Part shown: piece by piece, positions 56,646 through 64,000 of the stretch
Position numbering within the stretch: the stretch's first letter is position 1
Layout: each line of letters begins with the position of its first letter
Assembly: GCA_934513205.1 (NCBI GenBank)
Contig: CAKSWU010000005.1
Span: forward strand, 68,504 to 132,503
DNA from: an uncultured Faecalibacterium sp.
Lineage (GTDB): Bacteria > Bacillota > Clostridia > Oscillospirales > Ruminococcaceae
Length of the DNA: 64,000 nt
Direction of reading: 5' to 3'
Translations under genes and position numbers: made by a program
Notes under the pieces: generated by a model
The model's database searches: none
Told to the model about the DNA's origin: nothing
What the model saw: the letters and a program-made list of their open reading frames with translations, nothing else

Positions 56646-58747
56646 CAGTCCTTCTTGACCGCCACGATCACGCGAACCTTTTTGCCTGCAGCGCAGCCAA
56701 AATTGTCGTACCAGCCGGTCAGGTAGTAACCGTCCGCGTTGACCTCGGTCAGCTTGGTGTGATAATACTGTCCCTTATACCACAGGTAGACCTGTGTATC
56801 GTCCGCCATTTCATAGCGGGTGCTGCCGCTGAGCACCGTGGCTGCGCCCACCTTGTCGATCTTGATCGGCATCAGCTGCACCATGGCTTTGACCCCGCCG
56901 TTCACTTCCTGACGAGCCGCTACGCCGCCTGCCAGCACCGGATATTTCACCTGCGTGGTAAAGGCGGTCTGGCTGCCGTTGACGTAACAGACATAGGTCG
57001 CGCCGCCGCTGACGTAGCGCAGCACCGATGCATAGGGTTCACCCACCATGGTGCCGATCTGCCGCAGTCCCAGACTGAGCAGGCTGCCTGTGCTGGAGGT
57101 CAGCTTCTGCCAGAGCGTTGTCATGATATCACCGTTGACAATGCCCCAGAGCACCTCACTGGTGGTGGGCACCAGAACGTTCTTCAGGTCCGTGACGATC
57201 TGCTCCTGCGTGTCATCGCTTTTCACCGTGCCGCCGCCCAGAAGGGTGCCCAATGTTTTCAGATCATCGGCATTGACTGCCAGATTCTTGATGTCGTCCA
57301 ACACGCCGTAGGTCCACAGATCGCCGGTGACATCGTTGAGGATCAAACGGTCGATCTGACCATTCTCGTTCAGGGTATAATGCCGGACGTTCAGCGCGTT
57401 CAGATTTGTCCCCGATAGGCGGCTGGGACGAACCGTCCCAGCCATGCCCTCCGATGTCGTATCCAGGATCTGTACGTCGTCTGCAAGGGCGTAGCTGCCC
57501 AGCGTGGTGCCATCCGCACTGACCTTTCCGGTCAGAGACTTTCCGCTGATGGCCTCCACATTCTCCCCTTCCGGCGTCACGCTGATCTCCACCAGCCAGC
57601 CTTTGGGCAGGTTCATGCTCTTGTCCACATTCACGGTGCGGACGATGCCGTCGGTGCACATGATCGCCACACGCTGCAGCACATCGGCACCGTTGTCCTC
57701 CACCAGATTGCGGGATGAGGACTGCACCACGCCGTAGAACACGCTGTCGGCTTCCTCGCCGGTGATCACATCCGCCACTTCATTGTTCATGCCCAGCAGC
57801 AGGGTGACCACTTCACCCACGCCGCCGCCATTCAGGCTGGACACCTTGGAGGCCACCACCGTGCTGCCCAGCGTATAGCTGGTGCCCGCCACCGTGACTG
57901 CCGTCGGCGCACTGGCGTTGGGAGCCACTGCCGTGATGCGGCCCGCAGCGCGGCGGGTATAGATCCATACTGTCTGCAGACTTTCGCTGTAATAATACAC
58001 ATCGTACTGGTTCAGCTCTGCAGAAGAGGACGTTTTATCATTCCGGTAGATGTTCACCGGGGCAAAAGGCAGCTGCGTGCCGGCACCTGCCACAAAGGGT
58101 CCCTGCAGATTTTTGAGCATCACCGAGGAGACGTCCACCTGACCATTGGACACCGTAAAGCCCAGCGAGCTGCCGTAGCTGCCGCCGCTGGCGGTGTTGG
58201 CAGTCAGCGCATTGTACAGCAGAATGGCGCAGTCCTCATAGTTCATGGTCTCGCCCCGGGCGCGGCCCAGCTGATTGCGCAGACCCAGCTCCTGTGCCTT
58301 GTTCAGCTGCGCATCCGGGAAGGCACCGTTCAGGTCGGTCATTTTGTAGCCCAGCATCTTCAGCACGGCGGTGCAGGCTTCCTCCAGCGTGACCGCATTG
58401 TCCGGGCGGAAAGTGCCGTCGGTGTAGCCGTTCATCCAGCCCTGCTGTACGGCAATGCGCACATAGGGCGCACAGTCCAGACTGGACGGGACATCCTTGT
58501 ACAAGGTGCCCAGATTGCCCTGCTTTGCCGCGCTGTCCCGGTAGGCGGAAAAGCCCACCAGCATTTTTGCCAGCGCGCCGCGCGTGACCGCCGCGTCCAG
58601 ACTGCCGGTGCGGTCCGGTTCCATCGCGCCCAGCGTGACCGCTGTCTGGATGGCAGTGTTGCTCAGGCCTGCCGCCGATGCCGGCAGTGCCAGCATGGAC
58701 ACCGCCATGCAGACAGCCAGAAGGATCGCGAAAAGACGTTTTTTCAT
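56645..58747 (-). CDS. Secreted SLH-domain protein
   Basis: A 700-residue cell-surface protein: signal peptide (KKRLFAILLAVCMAVSMLAL...ASA), then two or three S-layer homology repeats (residues about 45-200: VTRGALAKMLVGFSAYRDSA, WMNGYTDGTFRPDNAVTLEE), which anchor to wall polysaccharide. The remainder (200-700) is a beta-rich region with no named domain. AAGGAGG lies before ATG 58747. It overlaps comF by one base and follows the ABC permease gene by 88 bases; the three-gene MacAB-like operon may be co-transcribed with it. Confidence 0.92.
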   Translation of the reverse strand: MKKRLFAILLAVCMAVSMLALPASAAGLSNTAIQTAVTLGAMEPDRTGSLDAAVTRGALAKMLVGFSAYRDSAAKQGNLGTLYKDVPSSLDCAPYVRIAVQQGWMNGYTDGTFRPDNAVTLEEACTAVLKMLGYKMTDLNGAFPDAQLNKAQELGLRNQLGRARGETMNYEDCAILLYNALTANTASGGSYGSSLGFTVSNGQVDVSSVMLKNLQGPFVAGAGTQLPFAPVNIYRNDKTSSSAELNQYDVYYYSESLQTVWIYTRRAAGRITAVAPNASAPTAVTVAGTSYTLGSTVVASKVSSLNGGGVGEVVTLLLGMNNEVADVITGEEADSVFYGVVQSSSRNLVEDNGADVLQRVAIMCTDGIVRTVNVDKSMNLPKGWLVEISVTPEGENVEAISGKSLTGKVSADGTTLGSYALADDVQILDTTSEGMAGTVRPSRLSGTNLNALNVRHYTLNENGQIDRLILNDVTGDLWTYGVLDDIKNLAVNADDLKTLGTLLGGGTVKSDDTQEQIVTDLKNVLVPTTSEVLWGIVNGDIMTTLWQKLTSSTGSLLSLGLRQIGTMVGEPYASVLRYVSGGATYVCYVNGSQTAFTTQVKYPVLAGGVAARQEVNGGVKAMVQLMPIKIDKVGAATVLSGSTRYEMADDTQVYLWYKGQYYHTKLTEVNADGYYLTGWYDNFGCAAGKKVRVIVAVKKD

Positions 58748-58835
58748 AAGTACCTCCTTGGTCCTCCCTCTCCCTTTGGGGAAAAGCGCCGTGTCTTTTC
58801 CGCTGCGGGCGGAAAAGGCCGGTACGAGGATCGTT

Positions 58836-60041
58836 TTAGTCATAGCGCAGTGCTTCGATGGGGTTCAGGCGGGCGGCACGTCTGGCCGGCAGATAGCCGA
58901 ACAACACGCCGATGCCCACCGAGATGCCAAAGGCCACCGCGATGGAGTTGAAGGACGGAATGACCGTGATCTCGGTTCCGCTGGTGAACATGGGCAGCAC
59001 CTTGTTGGCTGCCATGCTCACAAGGTTGCCCAGCGCAATGCCCAGCACACCGCCCAGCGCCGAGGTGGTGGCAGCTTCCACCACGAACTGTGCCAGAATG
59101 GTGCGCTCCTTTGCGCCCAGCGCCTTGCGGATGCCGATTTCCCGGGTGCGCTCGGTGACGGAGACCAGCATGATGTTCATAATGCCGATGCCGCCCACCA
59201 GCAGCGAGATGCTGGCAATGCCGGTCAACACTACGATGACCATGTTGATCATCTTGTTCATCTCTTCCAGCCACTCGCTGGCACTGTAAACATAGTAGCC
59301 GTTCTCCGTGCCCAGCAGCTTCTGAAGCTTTTCCTCCGTCACCGTTTTGGCTTCGTTGGCACGGCTCTCGTCCGCCATGACTGCGGTATAGTTGTTGACC
59401 ATGCTCTGACTGGTCAGGCGCATGGTGGTGGTGTAAGGCACATAGACACAGTCATCATCGCTGCCCTGCTGCATCTCCGGGTCGCTGACCTTGGCTGCCA
59501 GCACACCCACGATGCGGAACTTGTTGGCACCGATCTTGAGGGTCTGGCCCAGACCGTTTCCGCCAAAGGCCACACGGTTCAGGTAATCGCCAATGATGCA
59601 CACCTGCTTGTTGTCCTTCATGTCCATGTACTGCAGGCCGCGTCCCTGTGCGATGCGGTAGTTTTTCATTTCGGTAAAGCCCTCGTCCACGCCGCTGACG
59701 GTGGACCAGCGATAGGTCTTGGTACCGATCTTCAGCGTACCGGAGCCGCTGAAGTCGATCTGCGGCGAGACAGAGCGGATCAGATCCGGATGCTCTCTGG
59801 GCAGCTCGTACATCTGCTCCACCGGAATGGTGCGGGAGCCGTAGCCCCACACCTGTATGGAGAGGGTGTTGGTGCCCAGCGCGGAAAAGCTGTCCCGCAT
59901 GCTCTTGGTCATGCCGTTGCCCAGACCCACGATGACGATGACTGCCATCACGCCGATGATGATGCCCAGCATGGTCAAAAAGGTACGCAGCTTGTTGCTC
60001 CACACGTTCTGGATGGCCTGCCGGAAGGTTTCAAAGATCAT
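58836..60041 (-). CDS. MacB-like ABC transporter permease
   Basis: A 401-residue FtsX/MacB-type permease. N-terminal helix (NVWSNKLRTFLTMLGIIIGV), a MacB_PCD periplasmic-type domain (about 45-265), then three helices with the FtsX motif LVGGIGIMNIMLVSVTERTR and EIGIRKALGAKERTILAQF. It overlaps the ATPase gene by ATGA. It exports an unknown peptide or drug with the adaptor and ATPase next to it. Confidence 0.95.
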   Translation of the reverse strand: MIFETFRQAIQNVWSNKLRTFLTMLGIIIGVMAVIVIVGLGNGMTKSMRDSFSALGTNTLSIQVWGYGSRTIPVEQMYELPREHPDLIRSVSPQIDFSGSGTLKIGTKTYRWSTVSGVDEGFTEMKNYRIAQGRGLQYMDMKDNKQVCIIGDYLNRVAFGGNGLGQTLKIGANKFRIVGVLAAKVSDPEMQQGSDDDCVYVPYTTTMRLTSQSMVNNYTAVMADESRANEAKTVTEEKLQKLLGTENGYYVYSASEWLEEMNKMINMVIVVLTGIASISLLVGGIGIMNIMLVSVTERTREIGIRKALGAKERTILAQFVVEAATTSALGGVLGIALGNLVSMAANKVLPMFTSGTEITVIPSFNSIAVAFGISVGIGVLFGYLPARRAARLNPIEALRYD

Positions 60042-60787
60042 GCCTGTTCCTCCTTTTCCGGCGCATCGGGCAGCAGAGTGGGCTGCACCATGGCCTGCGG
60101 TGCATGGGCATCGCCGTCATAGACCACCCGACCGTCCTCCAGCCGGATGATGCGGTGCGCCTGCACGGCAATGGAGTTGTCGTGGGTGATGAGCACCACC
60201 GTGTGTCCCTGCTGATTGAGCTGCTGCAGCATCCCCAGCACCTCGCGTCCGGTGTGGCTGTCCAGTGCGCCGGTGGGCTCGTCCGCCAGAATGATCGCCG
60301 GGTTGCGCACCAGCGCCCGTGCGATGGAAACGCGCTGCTGCTGACCGCCGGAGAGCTGATTGGGTTTGTTTTTCAGCTTGTCACCCAGACCCACCTGCTC
60401 CAGCACCTCCCGGGCGCGGACATGACGTTCGGTCCGGGGCACCCCTGCATACACCAGCGGCACCTCGACATTTTCCATCAAATTCAGTCTTGGCAGAAGG
60501 TTGTACTGCTGAAAGATGAAACCCAGCATCTCGTTGCGGACGGATGCCAGCTCGTTGCGGCTCATCCGGCCAACGTCTTTTCCGTTCAGGCGGTAGGTGC
60601 CGTGGGTTGGCACATCCAGACATCCGATGATGTTCATGCAGGTGGATTTGCCGGAGCCGGACTGGCCCACGATGGCCACGAACTCGCCTTTTTCGATTTT
60701 CATGGTGATGTGGTCTGCAGCCTTTACCGTGGTGTCACCCATCTGGTAATACTTGCACACCTCATCAAACTCGATCAGAGCGCTCAT
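60038..60787 (-). CDS. MacB/LolD-type ABC ATPase
   Basis: A 249-residue ATP-binding subunit: Walker A IVGQSGSGKSTCMNIIGCLD, Q-loop FIFQQYNLLPRLN, signature QLSGGQQQRVSIARALV, Walker B ILADEPTGALD and H-loop VLITHDNSIA. It overlaps the permease gene by four bases; the adaptor gene ends 15 bases upstream. Confidence 0.96.
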   Translation of the reverse strand: MSALIEFDEVCKYYQMGDTTVKAADHITMKIEKGEFVAIVGQSGSGKSTCMNIIGCLDVPTHGTYRLNGKDVGRMSRNELASVRNEMLGFIFQQYNLLPRLNLMENVEVPLVYAGVPRTERHVRAREVLEQVGLGDKLKNKPNQLSGGQQQRVSIARALVRNPAIILADEPTGALDSHTGREVLGMLQQLNQQGHTVVLITHDNSIAVQAHRIIRLEDGRVVYDGDAHAPQAMVQPTLLPDAPEKEEQA

Positions 60788-60801
60788 GCATTCCTCCTGT
60801 G

Positions 60802-62622
60802 TCAGCCCAGATAGACCACGCCGTCTGCCTGAGACGGATCCACGGCATCCTCTGCGGAGCCCTGCTTTTCCTCGGCTTCCACAGGCTCTTCCGCCGGTAC
60901 GGTCCCGTTTTCCGGTTCTGCTTCATCGACCATGCCGTTCGCAGCATCGGTGCCTTCCCCGCCCTCGGTGCCCTCTGCATCCGCATAATTGTCTGCGTCC
61001 GCCTCGTAATAGCCGCCGTCGTCATAGTACATATCGGTACTTGCTGCGGCAGAGTCGTAAGCCACCGTGTCATTGCCGGTCAGCCCGCTGACGATCTGGG
61101 TGTAGTTGTCATCGCTGACGCCGGTCTTGACCGGCACATACACATAGCCGTCCGGCGCGATCATGCCCGGGTCTGCGTTGACTGCGCTGGGGGAATCCTG
61201 CGTGACCAGCACATAGCCGCCGCGCACGATGGCAGCGTTGGGCACGGTAAGGGTATTCTTTGCCTGTGCCACAACGATCTCAGCATTGGCGTTCATGCCC
61301 GGGCGCAGGCCATCGGTCTCATCAATGCGCACCTTGACCGGGTAGGTGGTGGTGCCGCCGTTGGAGGTGCCCTTCATGGAAACACGGGTCACAACGCCGG
61401 TATAGGTCTTGTCCGGCACGGCATCCGCCGTGACCTGCACGCTCTGACCCACCGACAGGCTGCTGACCTGCAGCTCGTCCACGTTCAGGGTCATCTCCAG
61501 ATAGCTCAGGTCAAAGATAGTGCACAGGTCCGAGCTGGCGGACAGCGCGTCCCCGGCCTTGGCATTCTTTTCAATAATGGTGCCGCTGATGGGCGAGGTG
61601 ATGGTGTAGTTGTTCATGGCCTCCTGCAGATTGTCCATGTTCAGCTCGGCGCTGCGCAGGCTCTCGGCGGCAGACTGGATGGTCTCGGTCAGCTCCTCGC
61701 CGCTGATGGTCAGGATGATATCATCCTTGTTCACCTCGCCGCCTTCCTTCACCTGAATGGAGGTGACGGTGCCCGCCGCCATGGCGTTCAGGGTACGCTC
61801 GGCCTGATACTCGAAGCACTTGGCTGCAATGCAGCTGACGCCGTTGATGGTAGCCGTTGCCGCCTGCGCCGTGGTCAGACCGCCCGCATTGTTCACCGAG
61901 ATGGTCACGGTGCGGGTCAGCAGGTTGCCGGTGCTCAGGGCATCGGTGCCGGTGACCGACTTCACTGTGCCAGTCAGGGTCTCAAATGTACCGTCCAGCG
62001 TCACATCTGCGCTCTGCCCCACCGAGAATCCGGCGGCATCCGCTGCGGGGAACTCCAGTTTCAGGATCATTTTGGAGCTGTCGCGTACCACCGCCACCTC
62101 CTGACCGCTGGTGACCTCATCGCCCTTGGCGACCTTCAGGCTGCTGACCACGCCCGCCACCTCGGCGCGGACATACTGGCGGTCTGCCGTCTTGTCGTAG
62201 CTGCGCTGTGCCTGCTGCAGAGCAATGGACGCCTGCTCCGCCTTGGTGGTGGCATCGGAGGAGTCCACCGTGTACAGCACGGTGCCTTCCTCCACGATGT
62301 CCCCTTCCTCAAAGCTGCTGGTCAACACCTTGCCCGCTACCAGCGACTTAACATTATACGTATTGGCAGGGTTCAGAGTGCCGGTTCCGCTGAGGGTGTT
62401 GGACACATCCCGCTTGGACGGCGAGACCTGCACATAGTTGATGTCCATATTGGCGTTCTGTGCCTTGTCCGGCTTCAGGAAAAACCATCCGCCCAGCACA
62501 ACGACGCACGCCACTGGCACCAGCCATTTCCAGTTCTTTTTCACGAACTCTGCTGCGGGGGCAGTTTTCCGGGCATCGGCATCCGTCCGGGCTGCGGCGT
62601 CCTTGTTCTTTTTCCAGATCAT
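60802..62622 (-). CDS. HlyD/MacA-type membrane-fusion adaptor
   Basis: A 606-residue efflux adaptor, long for the family. N-terminal helix (WKWLVPVACVVVLGGWFFL), barrel-sandwich halves (VAGKVLTSSFEEGDIVEEGT; RYVRAEVAGVVSSLKVAKGD), and a second lipoyl-like pair (AAGTVTSIQVKEGGEVNKDD), suggesting a duplicated module, then a beta-barrel domain. The last about 90 residues are acidic and low-complexity (ADNYADAEGTEGGEGTDAAN). First gene of the MacAB-like operon; promoter 62731-62759. Confidence 0.94.
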   Translation of the reverse strand: MIWKKNKDAAARTDADARKTAPAAEFVKKNWKWLVPVACVVVLGGWFFLKPDKAQNANMDINYVQVSPSKRDVSNTLSGTGTLNPANTYNVKSLVAGKVLTSSFEEGDIVEEGTVLYTVDSSDATTKAEQASIALQQAQRSYDKTADRQYVRAEVAGVVSSLKVAKGDEVTSGQEVAVVRDSSKMILKLEFPAADAAGFSVGQSADVTLDGTFETLTGTVKSVTGTDALSTGNLLTRTVTISVNNAGGLTTAQAATATINGVSCIAAKCFEYQAERTLNAMAAGTVTSIQVKEGGEVNKDDIILTISGEELTETIQSAAESLRSAELNMDNLQEAMNNYTITSPISGTIIEKNAKAGDALSASSDLCTIFDLSYLEMTLNVDELQVSSLSVGQSVQVTADAVPDKTYTGVVTRVSMKGTSNGGTTTYPVKVRIDETDGLRPGMNANAEIVVAQAKNTLTVPNAAIVRGGYVLVTQDSPSAVNADPGMIAPDGYVYVPVKTGVSDDNYTQIVSGLTGNDTVAYDSAAASTDMYYDDGGYYEADADNYADAEGTEGGEGTDAANGMVDEAEPENGTVPAEEPVEAEEKQGSAEDAVDPSQADGVVYLG

Positions 62623-62730
62623 GCTTGCTGTCTCCTCCTGTATCCTTCAGGTTCCCGGCGGAGCCGGACCTGTAAGTTATCTTTCGGCTGCGCGGCGCAC
62701 GGGACCCCGCGCAAAAAAGAGTCCATCGTT

Positions 62731-62759
62731 AGTGTATCGCATTTCCCGGCATTGTACAA
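62731..62759 (-). promoter_or_regulatory. Promoter of the MacAB-like operon
   Basis: Minus strand TTGTAC (62759-62754), 17-base spacer, TACACT (62736-62731), 109 bases before the adaptor start. Confidence 0.65.
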
Positions 62760-62933
62760 GCGTCCAATTTTCGTTTTACGGCATTTCCACAAAGTTTCAG
62801 ACTTTTTTAACAAAGAACAGCTCTCTTTGTGCGCTGCCGAACAGCTGCGTATCCTTTTATCCTACGATTCAAGCCGCCTCTTCCCTGCTCTCCTTCCTGT
62901 GAAAAAGGGATTAAAAAGTCAGGTTCCCTAAAA

Positions 62934-62967
62934 TACGGCCAAAGCGCACGCGGCGGCCATTCAGAAT
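62934..62967. repeat. Dispersed GGCC-AAAGCGC repeat, copy 2
   Basis: Second copy of the 33-base sequence at 6936-6968, beside the terminator of the NusG-II gene. Positions 62760-62933 hold no gene that I can support; a GTGAAAAAGGGAT box there matches the first copy's surroundings. Confidence 0.6.
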
Positions 62968-62979
62968 CATTTTCCCCGC

Positions 62980-63016
62980 GAAAAGAAAATCAGCCGGACC
63001 CGAAGGCCCGGCTGAT
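62980..63016 (-). terminator. NusG-II gene terminator
   Basis: ATCAGCCGG/CCGGCTGAT arms (62989-63016), followed on the minus strand by TTTTCTTTT. Confidence 0.82.
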
Positions 63017-63026
63017 CTGTTCTTTT

Positions 63027-63428
63027 TTACCCTGCGTCTGCGGTGGGTTCTACCACCACATACACCCCTGCGGGCACACAGGCGGCCCATGCGCCGTCCT
63101 TCGACAGCCAGCCGAATTGCTCACAGACATGGTCCGGGCACTGACTGTCCAAAAACGCGATAGCGCCATCCTTCACCTGCAGGTGCACGATGTAGTCTCC
63201 CACTTCGTACAGATAATCGTGATCCTGCGCAAGAGTCAGCGTTTCGGTAACGCCGTCGCCGAAATCCACAACGGCCTGTAAGCCGCTGCCCTTTGCGGGG
63301 TGCTGCGCCCGCACCGCAAGAAAAATGCCTGCGGCCAGCGCCAGCACCACCAGTGCAAAGATCACATTTTTCTTCCACGCGCTGCCCTTGGGGGCGGCGG
63401 TGTCAGAGGGCTTTTGCTTTATGCTCAT
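63027..63428 (-). CDS. NusG domain II-containing membrane-anchored protein
   Basis: A 133-residue protein with one N-terminal helix (VIFALVVLALAAGIFLAVRA) and an extracytoplasmic NusG_II domain: HLQVKDGAIAFLDSQCPDHV, then CEQFGWLSKDGAWAACVPAG. The CPDxxC pair and late Cys are family-typical. In anaerobic Firmicutes it often accompanies flavin-based extracellular or respiratory electron transfer genes. It overlaps the upstream flavoprotein gene by ATGA. Confidence 0.92.
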   Translation of the reverse strand: MSIKQKPSDTAAPKGSAWKKNVIFALVVLALAAGIFLAVRAQHPAKGSGLQAVVDFGDGVTETLTLAQDHDYLYEVGDYIVHLQVKDGAIAFLDSQCPDHVCEQFGWLSKDGAWAACVPAGVYVVVEPTADAG

Positions 63429-64000
63429 GCAGCGTACTTGCTGGCAGCTGCACCGGCAATGCGGCCAAAGACGGTAAAGTCGGCCACAGCGTTGCCGCCC
63501 AGACGGTTTGCACCATGCACGCCGCCGGTCACCTCACCTGCTGCGAACAGGCCGGGGATCACAGAGCCGTCAGCCTTCAGCACCTCGGTGTTGGTGTTGA
63601 TCTTCAGGCCGCCCATGGTGTGGTGCACACCTGCGGTGACCTTGATAGCATAGTAGGGAGCGGTATCCAGAGTCTTGGCAAAGCTGGTACGGCCAAAGTC
63701 GGGGTCATTCTTGGCCTCAACGTAGCCGTTCCAGATCTTCATGGTCTCGGCAAAAGCAGCCTCGTCCACGCCCATGGCCTTTGCCAGCTCCTCATAGGTC
63801 TGGCCGGTCACGGTGTAGCCCTTCTTGATGTAGCCCTGAATGACGCTGGAGGCATCGACCATAGCCTGATCCACCACCAGCCAGCTGTAGCTGCCGGTCT
63901 GAGCGATCTCGGCAGCGGAAACTACGTCACGGGTGCCCACTTCGTCGATGAAGCGCTTGCCCTCGGCGTTGATCAGCACAGCGCCGTCGCCGCGCAGACC
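63425..64000 (-). CDS. Fumarate-reductase-type FAD flavoprotein (C-terminal part)
   Basis: The 191 visible residues form the C-terminal part of an FAD-binding family 2 protein (flavocytochrome c, urocanate or fumarate reductase-like). Landmarks are GEGKRFIDE-like NAEGKRFIDEVGTRDVV, the active-site region KVTAGVHHTMGGLKINTNTE, and GLFAAGEVTGGVHGANRLGG at the FAD site. N-terminal domains, including any FMN-binding region, are beyond position 64000. Coupled to the NusG-II gene, it probably passes electrons to an organic acceptor. Confidence 0.93.
   Translation of the reverse strand, partial: GLRGDGAVLINAEGKRFIDEVGTRDVVSAAEIAQTGSYSWLVVDQAMVDASSVIQGYIKKGYTVTGQTYEELAKAMGVDEAAFAETMKIWNGYVEAKNDPDFGRTSFAKTLDTAPYYAIKVTAGVHHTMGGLKINTNTEVLKADGSVIPGLFAAGEVTGGVHGANRLGGNAVADFTVFGRIAGAAASKYAA

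Overview
The window reads as ordinary chromosomal DNA from a high-GC (roughly 58-60%, my estimate), low-copy-repeat Gram-positive anaerobe of the class Clostridia. The gene set fits an Oscillospiraceae/Faecalibacterium-like gut bacterium. Supporting signs are AddAB rather than RecBCD, a CIRCE operator at hsp20, a NusG-II/flavoprotein pair, a Na+-pump decarboxylase beta subunit, SLH-domain and CxxC-repeat surface proteins, strong AGGAGG-type ribosome binding sites and a mix of ATG/GTG/TTG starts. The genus is inference; there is no rRNA here. I found no prophage, transposase, CRISPR array or rRNA operon. Genes are tightly packed and many are coupled by ATGA or TGATG overlaps.

Layout. 1-6142 (-): addB-addA, the latter cut by the left edge. 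6275-9241: ruvX, a lipoprotein cyclophilin, a DUF1292 protein, a strongly folded non-coding RNA or leader (about 8300-8570) and a cysteine-less peroxiredoxin-like protein. 9361-12211 (-): DUF378, ispE, an aminotransferase and an Lrp regulator. 12449-15340 (+): ACT protein/UPF0210 pair, a SpoIIR homologue and a peptidoglycan-binding protein. 15487-18134 (-): a secreted protein with 39-residue CxxC repeats whose signal peptide is put out of frame by an A8 tract, preceded by a TetR regulator with a palindrome on its own promoter. 18293-23611 (+): sbcDC and small genes, including a YdbC/PC4-like and an HD-domain protein. 23692-27019 (-): nitroreductase, then a two-gene operon coding for a large protein with an apparent NADAR-type N-terminus and a Card1/DUF1887-type nuclease C-terminus, plus a U32-like protein.

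27406-33473 (+): Na+-pump decarboxylase beta subunit with a 42-residue membrane peptide, YoaK family, purA-pyrB, and a two-part ThrE-type exporter. 33535-40637: HAD phosphatase, NifX-like protein, adenine deaminase, YitT, AAC(3)-like acetyltransferase with a 51-residue membrane peptide, a 387-bp inverted-repeat-bounded element, and two unknown proteins. 40917-45064: AraC regulator, PTH2-type peptidyl-tRNA hydrolase with two tiny candidate ORFs, AI-2E transporter and zinc alcohol dehydrogenase.

45374-55579: Hsp20 under a CIRCE-overlapped promoter, DUF2500 and a small protein, a DUF523-YjbR-LOG operon, a secreted 5'-nucleotidase family phosphoesterase, MATE exporter, diguanylate cyclase, patatin and an M20 peptidase. 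55706-62622 (-): tRNA-Pro, an SLH protein translationally coupled to comF, and a MacAB-like permease/ATPase/adaptor operon. 63027-64000 (-): NusG-II protein and the C-terminal end of a fumarate-reductase-type flavoprotein.

The most unusual items are the NADAR/Card1-like fusion operon, the structured RNA at 8300-8570, two genes whose Shine-Dalgarno lies inside the 3' arm of a terminator-like hairpin (DUF378 and spoIIR), the A8-frameshifted surface protein, the 387-bp MITE-like element, a dispersed terminator-linked repeat, and a family of near-identical terminators with a GGCTGCTGCAC core.
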